DNA from: a virus
Length of the DNA stretch: 22,454 bases
Direction: 5' to 3' (one strand)
IMG/VR virus record: IMGVR_UViG_3300030107_000134
Span: 1-22,454 of that record
Under the pieces are notes generated by a model. The model was not told the DNA's origin. It saw only the letters and a program-made list of their open reading frames with translations, and did not search any database. The translations under genes and the position numbers were made by a program. Positions 6,416-16,500 of the stretch are shown here, piece after piece. Every line of letters starts with the position of its first letter. Position 1 is the stretch's first letter.

Positions 6416-8421
6416 TGGCACGATCTGCGCCATCCATATCTGCCTTCGTAAGTGGGGAATTATCTCCACGATTGGAAGGACGGGTAACCCTGGAGAAATA
6501 CCAGACGGGATTAGCAGACCTCACAAATATGATTGTATTGCCTCAAGGAGGTGCAACAAGAAGACCAGGCACGGAATTTATTGGAGAAGTAAAGTCCAGT
6601 TCCGTAAAGAATAGGCTAATACCTTTTCAATTCAAAACTACGGACACCTATATTCTGGTATTCGGAGATCAGACGATGCGAGTTATTCGAAACGGATCTC
6701 AGGTTTTAAACAGTTCGGCAAAGAATATTACGGCTGCAACCAAAGCGAACCCTGGTGTAATTACTTCGAATTCACATGGTTTTTCAAATGGCGATGAGAT
6801 TTATATTGATTCAGTCTCTGGAATGACGGAATTAAATGGCAGAAATTATCTTGTAGCTAATTCCACAACAAACACATTTACGCTGACTGACCTATTCGGC
6901 ACGGCAATCAATACAACAGATTTCACGACTTATACCTCTGGAGGTACGGCAACAGAAATATATGAAGTTGCGTCACCCTACACAGAAGCCCATCTTCCGA
7001 ATGTCAATTTCGCTCAATCTGCTGATACGATGTATTTAGTACACCCAAGTTATGCGATAAGGACATTAACACGCTCTGCTCACAATAATTGGACTTTTGC
7101 CACCGCCAGTATATCTGGCAGCCCTTCCCCTGGGTTGGCATCTTCAGATAATTATCCGAGTGTGGTGTCTTTCTTTGAGCAAAGGTTGGTATTCGGAAAC
7201 ACAAATAATAACCCACAAACCTTATGGTTTTCTAAAAATGGTGCCTATTTAAATTTTACTGTTGGAACCAATTCTGATGATTCTTTGATTTACTCAATAG
7301 CGAGCAATACGGTGGATAGCATCCGTTGGCTTTCAGCAACAAGGGTGCTAACTGTCGGAACTTCTGGTGGGGAATATGTGGTGACTGCCAGTAATGACGG
7401 GCCAGTTACACCAACGACTACACTTATAAGAAAGTATTCAAACTACGGATCGGCTCAAGTTCCACCCGTTCAAGTTGCCGATGTTACTCTATTCCTTCAA
7501 AGAGGTGGCAGAAAGGTAAGAGAATTTAAGTATGTCGGAGATGTCGATGCGTCAGGCTATCAGGCTCCTGACATGACTATCCTGGCAGAACATATTACTG
7601 ATGGCGGTATTGAGGCACTGGCCTTCCAGCAAGAGCCAGACTCTATTGTATGGTGCGTTAGGGCAGATGGCACATTACTAGGTCTTACCTATCGTAGAGA
7701 AGAACAAGTTGTTGCCTGGCACAAGCATACTTTAGGTGGTGTCTTTGGATCTGGAAACGCGGTTGTCGAAAGTATAGCTACATTGCCTACGGATAGTGGT
7801 GAAGATGATCTCTATATGATCGTAAAGAGAACAATAAATTCTGTTACAAAAAGATATGTGGAGAAACTAAAAACATTTGACTTTGGGTCAGCTGCAACGG
7901 GATCATTCTTTGTAGATAGCGGATTAAGTTATTCTGGATCTGCCACAACCTCTCTATCGGGATTATATCATCTCCAAGGCCAAACGGCTTCGGTGCTTGG
8001 AAATGGAGCCTCTCATGCCACAAAAACAGTTGCATCTGGCGGTATTACTACGGACTTTAGTGTGACAACGGCTGCCGTGGGATTAGGTTTTACAAGCAGT
8101 ATGAAGACCTTGCGATTGGAAAGCGGATCTGTTGACGGAACGAGTCAAGGTAAGCCAAAGAGAATTCATGCCGTGACTGTTAGGTTATTTGAAACCGTAG
8201 GTGTTGAAGTCGGCACCAGTTCAAGTTCCGTTGAACGAATACCATTCAGAGACAGTTCAATGGCTATGGATACCGCAGTGTCTCTCTTTACGGGTGACAA
8301 GGATATAGAGTTTACGGGTGGCTTTGATGACGATCAGGACAGAATATATGTCCAGCAAACCCAAGCCCTCCCCTTAACAGTTTTGGCATTATTCCCAAGA
8401 CTCAACACATTTGATATATAG
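6415..8421 (+). CDS. Tail tube protein B / nozzle (T7 gp12-like)
   Basis: 668 residues. The N-terminus 'SISAFVSGELSPRLEGRVTLEKYQTG' and 'NMIVLPQGGATRRPGTEFIGEVK' are the standard opening of podovirus nozzle/stabilisation proteins. An inserted beta-rich segment (about residues 105-185, 'GVITSNSHGFSNGDEIYIDSV') resembles the small FCCH-like beta domains often found in these proteins. Then come 'SFFEQRLVFGNTNNNPQTLWFSK' and 'RKVREFKYVGD', also typical of the beta-propeller part. It forms the distal tail tube, sealed until infection, on which the fibres dock. Its start overlaps the tail tube A stop, so no separate ribosome-binding site is needed. Confidence 0.92.
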   Translation: MARSAPSISAFVSGELSPRLEGRVTLEKYQTGLADLTNMIVLPQGGATRRPGTEFIGEVKSSSVKNRLIPFQFKTTDTYILVFGDQTMRVIRNGSQVLNSSAKNITAATKANPGVITSNSHGFSNGDEIYIDSVSGMTELNGRNYLVANSTTNTFTLTDLFGTAINTTDFTTYTSGGTATEIYEVASPYTEAHLPNVNFAQSADTMYLVHPSYAIRTLTRSAHNNWTFATASISGSPSPGLASSDNYPSVVSFFEQRLVFGNTNNNPQTLWFSKNGAYLNFTVGTNSDDSLIYSIASNTVDSIRWLSATRVLTVGTSGGEYVVTASNDGPVTPTTTLIRKYSNYGSAQVPPVQVADVTLFLQRGGRKVREFKYVGDVDASGYQAPDMTILAEHITDGGIEALAFQQEPDSIVWCVRADGTLLGLTYRREEQVVAWHKHTLGGVFGSGNAVVESIATLPTDSGEDDLYMIVKRTINSVTKRYVEKLKTFDFGSAATGSFFVDSGLSYSGSATTSLSGLYHLQGQTASVLGNGASHATKTVASGGITTDFSVTTAAVGLGFTSSMKTLRLESGSVDGTSQGKPKRIHAVTVRLFETVGVEVGTSSSSVERIPFRDSSMAMDTAVSLFTGDKDIEFTGGFDDDQDRIYVQQTQALPLTVLALFPRLNTFDI

Positions 8422-8429
8422 GTGAAATA

Positions 8430-8951
8430 ATGGGGCCATTTGAAATAATATTATTAGGCTCACAACTTATTGGTGGTTTGCAACAAAAGAAAGCCGCTGA
8501 CAGAGCAGCTAGAGCAGCTAGGGATGCTGGCGATTTTAATGCTGAAATCATAGAGCGAAATATTGAACTTCTAGGGAAACAGTCCGATCTAATTAATCAG
8601 AACCTATTGATGGAGAAACAACGCGGTAAATCCGCATTTGAAGCCATACAAGGTGAGGTAAGAGCAAACACGGCCTATGCTGGCATAGATATGTCCAGTG
8701 CCACTACTCAGATGAATTTAGAGCAGAATGCCAGGGAATTTGAGTACGAGCAGAAGGTTATGGATTATAACAATGCCATTACGCAAATGCAGATAGCCGA
8801 TGCCCAGGAAGACAGTCGATTGCAGGCAGAACTATCACGGATGGAAGGTGGCGCATCTGCGGCATCACTTCAAGCACAAGGGACTGCTAATCTTATTAAA
8901 TCTTTTGGTGATACCGCCAAGATGGGCTATGAAATGGGAATTAACTTATGA
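8430..8951 (+). CDS. Internal virion protein, T7 gp14-like
   Basis: 173 residues with an AGGTG motif before the ATG. The first ~15 residues are hydrophobic ('FEIILLGSQLIGGL'). A long Ala/Gln/Glu-rich helical region follows and the protein ends in 'SFGDTAKMGYEMGI'. This matches the form of T7 gp14-class ejection proteins, which enter the outer membrane at infection. 'AYAGIDMSSATTQMNL' (about residues 87-102) resembles the conserved 'G...SGS...L' part of such proteins. It is the first of a run of genes coding for the internal core. Its stop overlaps the next start as ATGA. Confidence 0.8.
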   Translation: MGPFEIILLGSQLIGGLQQKKAADRAARAARDAGDFNAEIIERNIELLGKQSDLINQNLLMEKQRGKSAFEAIQGEVRANTAYAGIDMSSATTQMNLEQNAREFEYEQKVMDYNNAITQMQIADAQEDSRLQAELSRMEGGASAASLQAQGTANLIKSFGDTAKMGYEMGINL

Positions 8952-10852
8952 GAATACCAGTTTACAGATCGCGTATTCAAGCAACCAATGAAGCCCCTGG
9001 TCGTGCATTCCAGACACGAAAGAGAGCGCAGCCATTTGTCCAGGCGGCATTGGATAAGGGTAAAGTCGGTCAGGCTTTAACAAGCAGTATCGGGGATTAT
9101 GCTCTCTATCGCTACAACATGGCAGAGCAGCTTAAACTGGATGAGGCATCTGTAAAGGTTCAAGATGAGTTAAGAAACCTTGCCTTTGATCTTTCACAGA
9201 AACAACAAGTCAATGCTCTTGACGAGGATGGTCTTTGGTATTCGGAATCAAAGAAAATAAAAGACCGTGCGTTAGCAGAGTTAGGTAAAAACAAAAATAC
9301 TTTGCAAAAGTTTAATGCAACCTATCTGATGTCTGAAAGTAACAATAGATTTGGCTTACGGAATGATCTTCAAAGCATTAAGAAAACAAAAATTGCAGAA
9401 ACGGAAACTAAAGAAAAAGAATTAATTGTAAGTGACTTAATTGATAACGATACAAGTCTTCCGTCAGGAACAGAGAAAATACAAGAATACAATAATGTTC
9501 TTGGAGCATTTGCGTACAAACAAGGTCAGAAAATAACTAAGCTAGGCTATGATCCTACAGTTGTTGAAGATGAATTTCGCCTTATGCAAAAAGATATAGC
9601 GAATGGTGTTCTTAATGTTTCCGTTAATAATGACCCAAGAATAGCGGCTAATATTATAAGTTCTAAAGATGACATCCTTGAAAAAAGGCGAATTGATTTA
9701 GCGATTAGAAATTTAGACGGGGCAGAAATGCCAGAAGAGTTAAGAATCGATAAAGCAATTAATGATGTAAGGCTCAGAGATTTATCAACCTTGACGGGAA
9801 TAAACACGGATTACTTAGTGCATACGTTAAGTAATATTGACAAAGAAGACCTCATAGAAATAACTAATGCAGCCTTTGATGACGCAATTAATGCCGTAAA
9901 AAGAGAAAATGAATACGAAAAATTTGCAGAGGATACAGCGGCAGAAAACCAACAAACAGCACTAGAGTTTTACACCGCCATAAGCCTTCAAGGGACAGAA
10001 GCTACTTTTAATATTACCGACTTCACATCCCGTATTCCAAGCACAAAAGCATTCAATCGGCATGAAACACTTGTCCAAAATGCCTTTGATGGTCGGAGCG
10101 AGATAGATGCGATAACCGCCCAGGAATTGCTTAAACAAATCATAATAGAAAATGGTGTTAGTGATCAGATGGCGAAAGTTATTGAGGATCGATCTTTGGT
10201 CAGCACTCCAGATAAAAATATAGCTGGAGCGCACCTTAATGCCGATGATCCGCTTGCAATAGAAAATTATAAGACATATCTCGCTTTGGTAGACAATGGC
10301 GGTATTACCAAAATGGATATTATGAGCAAATCAAGTGAGCTTACGGGCAGTCACTTTGAAAAACTGCTTACAAGATTTGAAAGTGTGCAAAATGAGACTT
10401 TCACAACCATAAATAGAAATATGCGGTTTTTGTTTGATCAAGCCGAAGATGGCGCACCACCTGGAGCAATGGCACCAGAAAAGTTTAATGGTTACAATTC
10501 CGTTATGGAAGGTATTACGGATTTTCAATTAAAGAATCCAAATCATACACCAGATCAACTTATTGAGGAGGCTTCAAGATTGGTAAAGTCTTTCGGTCAG
10601 TCGCTACTTGGTGATGCGGAAATTCAAATTACAGAGGCAATAGAGCGGTCATTAAAAAGTACCGCATTTGGTAAAATACCAGACCCCGTATTTCAAAATA
10701 ACAAACTTATTAATGAAAAAGAAATATTAGATGCTATGGCACAGCGAATTAAAGATGCTCCCGACAGTTTGTTATCCAAAGCACAGCAACAGCAGGCAGA
10801 TGTTCTGCATCAAATAAATTTTCTCAATAAATTAAGAAGAAATGTCGAATGA
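8948..10852 (+). CDS. Internal virion protein, T7 gp15-like
   Basis: 634 residues, strongly helical and charged, without membrane segments. The opening 'MRIPVYRSRIQATNEAPGR' and the next ~120 residues ('DYALYRYNMAEQLKLDEASVKVQDELRNL', 'FNATYLMSESNNRFGL') match the pattern of podovirus gp15-class proteins, which stack in the capsid core and are ejected to form part of the periplasmic conduit. It sits between a gp14-like and a gp16-like gene and is coupled to both by ATGA overlaps. Individual domains beyond the N-terminus are not recognised, so the class rests on order, size and composition. Confidence 0.75.
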   Translation: MRIPVYRSRIQATNEAPGRAFQTRKRAQPFVQAALDKGKVGQALTSSIGDYALYRYNMAEQLKLDEASVKVQDELRNLAFDLSQKQQVNALDEDGLWYSESKKIKDRALAELGKNKNTLQKFNATYLMSESNNRFGLRNDLQSIKKTKIAETETKEKELIVSDLIDNDTSLPSGTEKIQEYNNVLGAFAYKQGQKITKLGYDPTVVEDEFRLMQKDIANGVLNVSVNNDPRIAANIISSKDDILEKRRIDLAIRNLDGAEMPEELRIDKAINDVRLRDLSTLTGINTDYLVHTLSNIDKEDLIEITNAAFDDAINAVKRENEYEKFAEDTAAENQQTALEFYTAISLQGTEATFNITDFTSRIPSTKAFNRHETLVQNAFDGRSEIDAITAQELLKQIIIENGVSDQMAKVIEDRSLVSTPDKNIAGAHLNADDPLAIENYKTYLALVDNGGITKMDIMSKSSELTGSHFEKLLTRFESVQNETFTTINRNMRFLFDQAEDGAPPGAMAPEKFNGYNSVMEGITDFQLKNPNHTPDQLIEEASRLVKSFGQSLLGDAEIQITEAIERSLKSTAFGKIPDPVFQNNKLINEKEILDAMAQRIKDAPDSLLSKAQQQQADVLHQINFLNKLRRNVE

Positions 10853-13443
10853 CCATTTACGATGAACCACGGCTAAAACAATTAGCAGCAAACCAATTTC
10901 TACGCGAAAAAGATGTAGACGAAACGCATGAGGACGAGTCTACCTTTAATACATTTGTAGAGGCCTTGGGTCGTGTTAGCAGAAGTGTTGCTGAAACTGT
11001 TAATCCCATGAGTTTGATGACAAAAGCTATTGTACAACCTGAGAAGGCTGTTGATACAGTAACAACGGGTGCAAGGTTTGCCGCTAATACAGCTATTAAT
11101 TCCTTTGAAGACGTAATGAAAGTTACCGCTGATATGGAGGATGGCTTACGACAAATGGGTGTTAATGTGCCAGCCTTTAGCCTGGACGAAATGCGTTTTA
11201 AATCTTCTGATGAGATGCTTACGGAAAGGCGGCTAAATGCCTATGCCACGGGTGATGCAACATCTGATATGAACATGGGTCGCATTGGAAATCGAACAGA
11301 AATAGAAAAAATGCTTGAGCCAATAGCAAGTTTTTTCTTAACCAGTTGGCTAGGTGGCGGCATTACTAAAGCAAAAGGCATCCTGACGGGAGCCGCTACA
11401 ATAGATTTACAAGAAGGCAATCTTTCCAATGTATTAGCAGATTTCGGAATACTGCCAGAATTAGCTGAGTATCTAGGAAGTAGGCCTGAGAATGCAGAAG
11501 TGGGTTACGAAAGGTTATTTCTACGAACAAAAAACCTTGTTGAAGAAGGTGTCCTTAGTGCAGCCTTTCTTGCACTTCCCTTGGCATTTCAGTCATTAAA
11601 AAATAGTGGTGTTCAGTTTACCCTGGGAACAACGGCTCTTACTGCTATTCCAGAAGAGGCCGAGGCTGGTATTGGCGGCTCAGTAGGTGAGTTGGTTGAG
11701 GCAGGCTTACGAAGGATTAAAGGCGGTCAGTCAAAGGGTCAGTATGTCGGTGCGCCCGTAGGAATTGATAGTCCACAGAAATTAGCAGCATTGAGAACAA
11801 AAGTATTTAATATTGCCAAGGGCGGTGAGATTGGAAGGTTTTGGTATGAGCGAAGCGGTCAACAAATACTAGATGCCGTTGGCGGTGACATTGATGAGGC
11901 CGATAAACTTATCCAGGCGATTGCGGTAACCTCTCCAGGAACCCCAGTTAAAAATAATTTGGATTATGCAATACAAGCCTACAATCAATGGAAGGCAGGG
12001 GAGCAAATTAAAACGGGTCGTTTCCCAACTGCGATGAGCAAAAAATTAGAGGAAATATTCTCTGGCAAAGATTGGGATGGGAGAAAGACAGACGATTTCT
12101 ATAATAATCTAATGATCCACATCGATCCAGAGAGAGCAGGCCCAGTTACGGGTGATCTGTGGATGTTACGATCTTTTGGCTTTATTAAACCTAATGAAAT
12201 GCCAACCGAACAACAATATGCATTTATCACTAGAGAAACCCAAAGAATGGCAAAGGCTTTAGATTGGGAACCCCACCAGGTGCAGGCAGCTATATGGGTT
12301 AATATGAAAGCCAAATCAGAAAACCCAGAACTTAAAAAGTTAGTGGAAAAAATCTCCGAAAAGAAGGGATGGATAACTTATAAAACTAACGAAAAAGGTA
12401 GAAAGCAGCGCGTAGTTCTTAACAAAGAAAAGCATATGGAGAATTGGTTTAACCAGGCTCTCAAATACGAACCTACAGACGCAGATTTTGAACGGGCCAA
12501 GTTTGACTATGCTGATGCAATTAGAGCCAACATGGCGCAGATTTCATGGGAAAGTAAGCCTAGTTTTACTAGCAACCATATGCCAGAAATATTTGAAGCC
12601 CCTTTTGAGCAGCAGGCAGAATTTCATACGGCAGTATCGAAAGGGTTTCTTGACGAAGAAGGTAATGATCTGCTTGCTAAGAAAATTGGGATTATGTCAC
12701 CAGGTGACTTCGAGGCTCCTGGATACTTTGAGGGTGTTGTTAGTCCTGGCACACAGACAGAAGTTGTTGTGCCAAGAAAATACACAAGTAAAGGGTATGG
12801 GCAAGTTGAGCCAGCTGCACTTGATCTTATGAGTCAATACGCAGCAGTTCGTGGAGTTCTATTAAAACAAGATGGTGTAGGGTATCACAGACCATTTTAT
12901 GATCCTAAGAAAGCGGATGCCAATGGTTTTGAAATACGGATTGGCAGGCCTTTAACACCAGAGGAAACCACAGAATTAGGTAAGATTTTAGAAGAACTAT
13001 CAGGGCATCTTGAGTATAATCCTATTGGTAGGACTGATGGCGGTAGAATTATTAACTTTGACCATGCAAGAAAATTAGAGGATGGAACCCCTGCTCAAAA
13101 AGATACCTGGGTTCCAAAAGAACTTCTCCGAACAAATAAAGAGTTTATTTCCCTGGTAGAAACTGCTATAGAAAGGCTGGATCTTGGCGATACGGGTGTC
13201 GAGATTAAGTATTTCAATAGCCAGAACGGGTATTCGGCTAATAATTGGAAGGAGAGTGTAAATGGCGAAGATCATCTCAAGGAGTTGGGTGGAGAAGGAC
13301 GATCCGATGTTTACGGGAAAGTTTACTCTATCATCGAAGAGTTCCAACCAATCATCGATGACATCGAAGCCGACTTTGCAGAACGATACGGCTGGTCAAG
13401 AAACCTCGAACTCAATGCAAAGTACAGAACAAAAACTGAATAA
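10849..13443 (+). CDS. Internal virion/ejection protein with embedded putative enzymatic domain
   Basis: 864 residues. An amphipathic/hydrophobic part (about 155-270: 'FFLTSWLGGGITKAKGIL', 'GNLSNVLADFGILPELAEYL', 'EEGVLSAAFLALPLAFQSL') follows the pattern of gp16-class ejection proteins. A different domain follows at about 315-490: 'VTSPGTPVKNNLDYAIQAYNQW', 'GRKTDDFYNNL', 'GDLWMLRSFGF', 'WEPHQVQAAIW'. Its order of motifs resembles, from memory, a small phage domain family (DUF7178-type) with a helix-rich fold. The C-terminal ~350 residues are not recognised. I see no lytic transglycosylase Glu motif. The start is in an ATGA overlap, and a strong terminator follows the stop. Confidence 0.72.
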   Translation: MTIYDEPRLKQLAANQFLREKDVDETHEDESTFNTFVEALGRVSRSVAETVNPMSLMTKAIVQPEKAVDTVTTGARFAANTAINSFEDVMKVTADMEDGLRQMGVNVPAFSLDEMRFKSSDEMLTERRLNAYATGDATSDMNMGRIGNRTEIEKMLEPIASFFLTSWLGGGITKAKGILTGAATIDLQEGNLSNVLADFGILPELAEYLGSRPENAEVGYERLFLRTKNLVEEGVLSAAFLALPLAFQSLKNSGVQFTLGTTALTAIPEEAEAGIGGSVGELVEAGLRRIKGGQSKGQYVGAPVGIDSPQKLAALRTKVFNIAKGGEIGRFWYERSGQQILDAVGGDIDEADKLIQAIAVTSPGTPVKNNLDYAIQAYNQWKAGEQIKTGRFPTAMSKKLEEIFSGKDWDGRKTDDFYNNLMIHIDPERAGPVTGDLWMLRSFGFIKPNEMPTEQQYAFITRETQRMAKALDWEPHQVQAAIWVNMKAKSENPELKKLVEKISEKKGWITYKTNEKGRKQRVVLNKEKHMENWFNQALKYEPTDADFERAKFDYADAIRANMAQISWESKPSFTSNHMPEIFEAPFEQQAEFHTAVSKGFLDEEGNDLLAKKIGIMSPGDFEAPGYFEGVVSPGTQTEVVVPRKYTSKGYGQVEPAALDLMSQYAAVRGVLLKQDGVGYHRPFYDPKKADANGFEIRIGRPLTPEETTELGKILEELSGHLEYNPIGRTDGGRIINFDHARKLEDGTPAQKDTWVPKELLRTNKEFISLVETAIERLDLGDTGVEIKYFNSQNGYSANNWKESVNGEDHLKELGGEGRSDVYGKVYSIIEEFQPIIDDIEADFAERYGWSRNLELNAKYRTKTE

Positions 13444-13521
13444 ATAAGTTTACGAATTAACTAAAACACAGTATAAATTAATTAAGATGGGCAGTTTTGA
13501 CTGCCCTTTTTTTATGGATAT
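13444..13521 (+). promoter_or_regulatory. Intergenic gap with terminator and a weak promoter-like pair
   Basis: This is the only gap in the ejection-protein block. It holds the terminator at 13489-13513. Just before it is a weak sigma-70-like pair, TTTACG and TATAAA with a 17-base spacer (about 13449-13477). Any start from that pair would fall right at the terminator stem, so a promoter role is doubtful. No strong Shine-Dalgarno sequence precedes ATG 13522. Confidence 0.35.
13489..13513 (+). terminator. Intrinsic terminator between two ejection-protein genes
   Basis: The stem GGGCAG (13489-13494) pairs with CTGCCC (13501-13506) around the loop TTTTGA, followed by seven T (13507-13513). It ends only 8 bases before the next start codon, so the downstream gene must be reached by read-through or from an unseen promoter. 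Confidence 0.93.
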
Positions 13522-16500
13522 ATGGCACTACCAAAAGACCCTGGCAAAATAGCTGAGAGTAACATTCGTTCTCAGAACAACCTGGCACAAGGCACACCGA
13601 CTGAGTTCGCTCGAAACCCAAATAGTGACTTCGTACAAGTTGCTGGTCTTGGAAAGTTAACTTTTGATCTACTTACGGGAGTAACAAAAAGTGGAGTAGA
13701 TGCCACAACTTCAAAACCTTTTGCTGATCTTCTTACAAATATAAACAAAGGTAATGTAAGTGAGGCCATAAGTAAGAATATAGCCCAGCCCTCTAAAGTT
13801 CCTACTACGCAAGACACGGGACTTGTTCCAGATCAAGGCACCTACTCTGAAATTGACACAAAAAAACTTCTTGGAAAGGCTTTGTTGTCTGAAAGCGGTT
13901 ACAAAGAATTTGAAGAGCAAGGCTTCCAGGCATTAAATGTAAGACAAAGGCAAGAGCAGTTAGATGCTGAACAAGCACTTGGAATTCAGCAACAAATGAC
14001 TGATGACGAGCAGTTAATGAAAGGCATGACCACAACTGCCAAAAAACAGCTAAAAGAAATCGAGGAAGGCAAGGAAACAAAACTTGGTTTTGGTAGTGAA
14101 GAACGCACTCAGAGTTTGCTTGAGAAAATGAAAGAGAGTGCCAAAAGTTTAGACGAAGGTGGAGATTTTAATTTTAAAAACATAGACGGCCCTGATGATA
14201 TTCAAAAGGCTATATCGGCTACTGCGGAAGTATTTAGTGACGAGCAGAGTGTATTTAAAAGAGAGTTGCGAACTAAAGATCAGACAATGGATGATGCGGC
14301 TGGAATACTTGCAGATGAGAATGGAATTACCAGACGGGTTTTAATGCGAAAGCAAGGAGAAACTTTTAATGCTGAAATGATGGTTGCTGCCAGGCAACTC
14401 CTTAGAAACTCAGCTAAAAAACTTGCAGAGATGGCGCAACAAATTGAAAATGGTCAGGCAACAGACATTGAAAAACTAGCATTTCGCAGACAGATGGCAG
14501 TTCACGCAGCTATTCAAATGCAAGTTAAGGGAGCGCAAACGGAGATCGCCAGAGCCTTAAATAGTTTTAATATTAAGGTTGGTGCTGATTTAGACCCAGA
14601 ACGAGCAGGCGAATTGGCAAAATTAGCTATGAGTGGTCAAGATGGTGAAGTAACAGAGCATCTTGCGACAAGGCTTTTAGATACTTATAGAACCAAAGGT
14701 GTTACGGGTGTTAATGGACTTACAGAAAAAGGGTATGCCGCAAAAACAAAAGAAATAGTTCACGAACTATGGCTGACAAGTATTTTAAGTAGTCCAGCTA
14801 CACAATTTAAAAACATTTTGGGAAATGCAATGTATATGGGCTATCAGCTTCCATCGGAACTGATTGCTGGTATGTATGGTGCATCAAGACGCAAAATGTT
14901 TCCCTTTAGTGAGTTTGCATTAAAAGAAGACCAAGTTTATATGCAAGATGCCTTGATAAGAGCGCATGGATGGAACACCACCTATAGAGATGCAAAGGCA
15001 GCTTTTAAGTATGCCTATATAAATGAAATGCCTGCACGGGCGCAAAAACTTGATGTAGAGAATACCTCTGCCCTTCAAGTTCCTGATCATGTTCCTTGGG
15101 CCAAAAGTATTAATTTAATTGGAGGAGTAATTAGGACTCCATTTCGTTTGCTGCTTGGAATGGATGAGTTTTTTAAAACTATTTCTACACGAGGTGAACT
15201 TCAGGTAAAAGCGCATCAAAGGTTTCAACACGCACTACGAATGGGTAAGACGGAGGAGGAAGCAGCTGACGCGGCTGGCATGGTCTTTCTTGATCCAAAG
15301 GCATTTGCAGCAGACTTAGAGGCAAAGGCTCTCCATGACACCATGCAAGAAAGTTTAGGAACTCCTGGCAAGGTTGTTCGCGGTTTTCAAAATACCTTGA
15401 TTGGGCGATTTATTTTGCCTTTCTCAACGGCACCTACAAACTCATTAAAGAATTCAGCCTTAAATACACCAATTGTACAATTTCTAGTGCCAGGGTTTAG
15501 AAATGATTTGATGGGTCGCAATGGCCCAGGAAAACATAGTTTGGCAATGGGCAAATTAGCATACAGCGCAATGACTGCCTCTGCCATTTCCTATGCCACT
15601 ACTAAAGGGCGCATGACGGGTGCGATGCCAAGAAAACAAAAGGACAGAGATGCCCTGCCCCCAGGTTGGCAGCCTTATAGTTTTGTAATTAAGCGCGAAG
15701 GTTTCCCACCAGGAAAGCCTCTTTATGACCCCTACACGGGCAAACCTAATGGGCCATTGTTGTATGTAAGTTATGCTGGTTATGAGCCAGTAGGCGGTAT
15801 ATTGGGTGTTATAGCAGACACTACAGCTAGAATTGTTGAAGACCATGATAATTATCAAAATCCAGTTCATGGAATAAGTGAGGCATCAAAATCGGCAGCG
15901 GCAGCTGTGGCGCAATACTATAGCAATCTTCCCATGCTTCAAGGAATGAGCGATGTCGTAGACTTTGTAGACGCGTTAATGAACGAAGAGACTGACAATG
16001 AGTTAGATGATTTAGTTAGAGGCCCAGCGGAAAACTTTCCATTTATATGGAGTTCGATGCAAAGGTCAGTATCAAGAGCCTTTGACCCAGGAGTTTACGA
16101 TGTCAAAACAGACTCAGAATTTTTTACCATAAATGATATTGAAAAATTAATAGACCGCCCAGATGGAAGCCAAGGATACCGCTTTCAGTTGCCAGATGGA
16201 TCGCCAAATTATGCAATGGTAGGGCAGCTTAAAGCTAGTGAACATTTGGAATTTTTAATCAACTTTGGAGATTACGCATTTAATAATGCTACAAAGATTA
16301 ACCTTCAGCCATCAGGGCTTATTAGTCGGGAAGGTAGAACAGAAGAACGATACGACACTTTAGGTCAAAAATTGGGTTCCGATAATACAAGTCTTGCAAC
16401 CAATCCTATTGCCACAACCTTATCTACAATTACGGGAATAAAAATAAAATACGGAGAAGAACCCACAGTAGTACAAGAAGAACTAATGCGCCTTACTGCA

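Noticed and set aside
6237-6614. A 125-codon + strand ORF across tail tube A and B
   Set aside because: It is an out-of-frame shadow of two well-supported genes, with a protein sequence of no recognisable family.
13449-13477. Sigma-70-like promoter (TTTACG, 17 bases, TATAAA)
   Set aside because: The -35 match is weak, the region is AT-rich so chance matches are likely, and the start would lie on the terminator stem.
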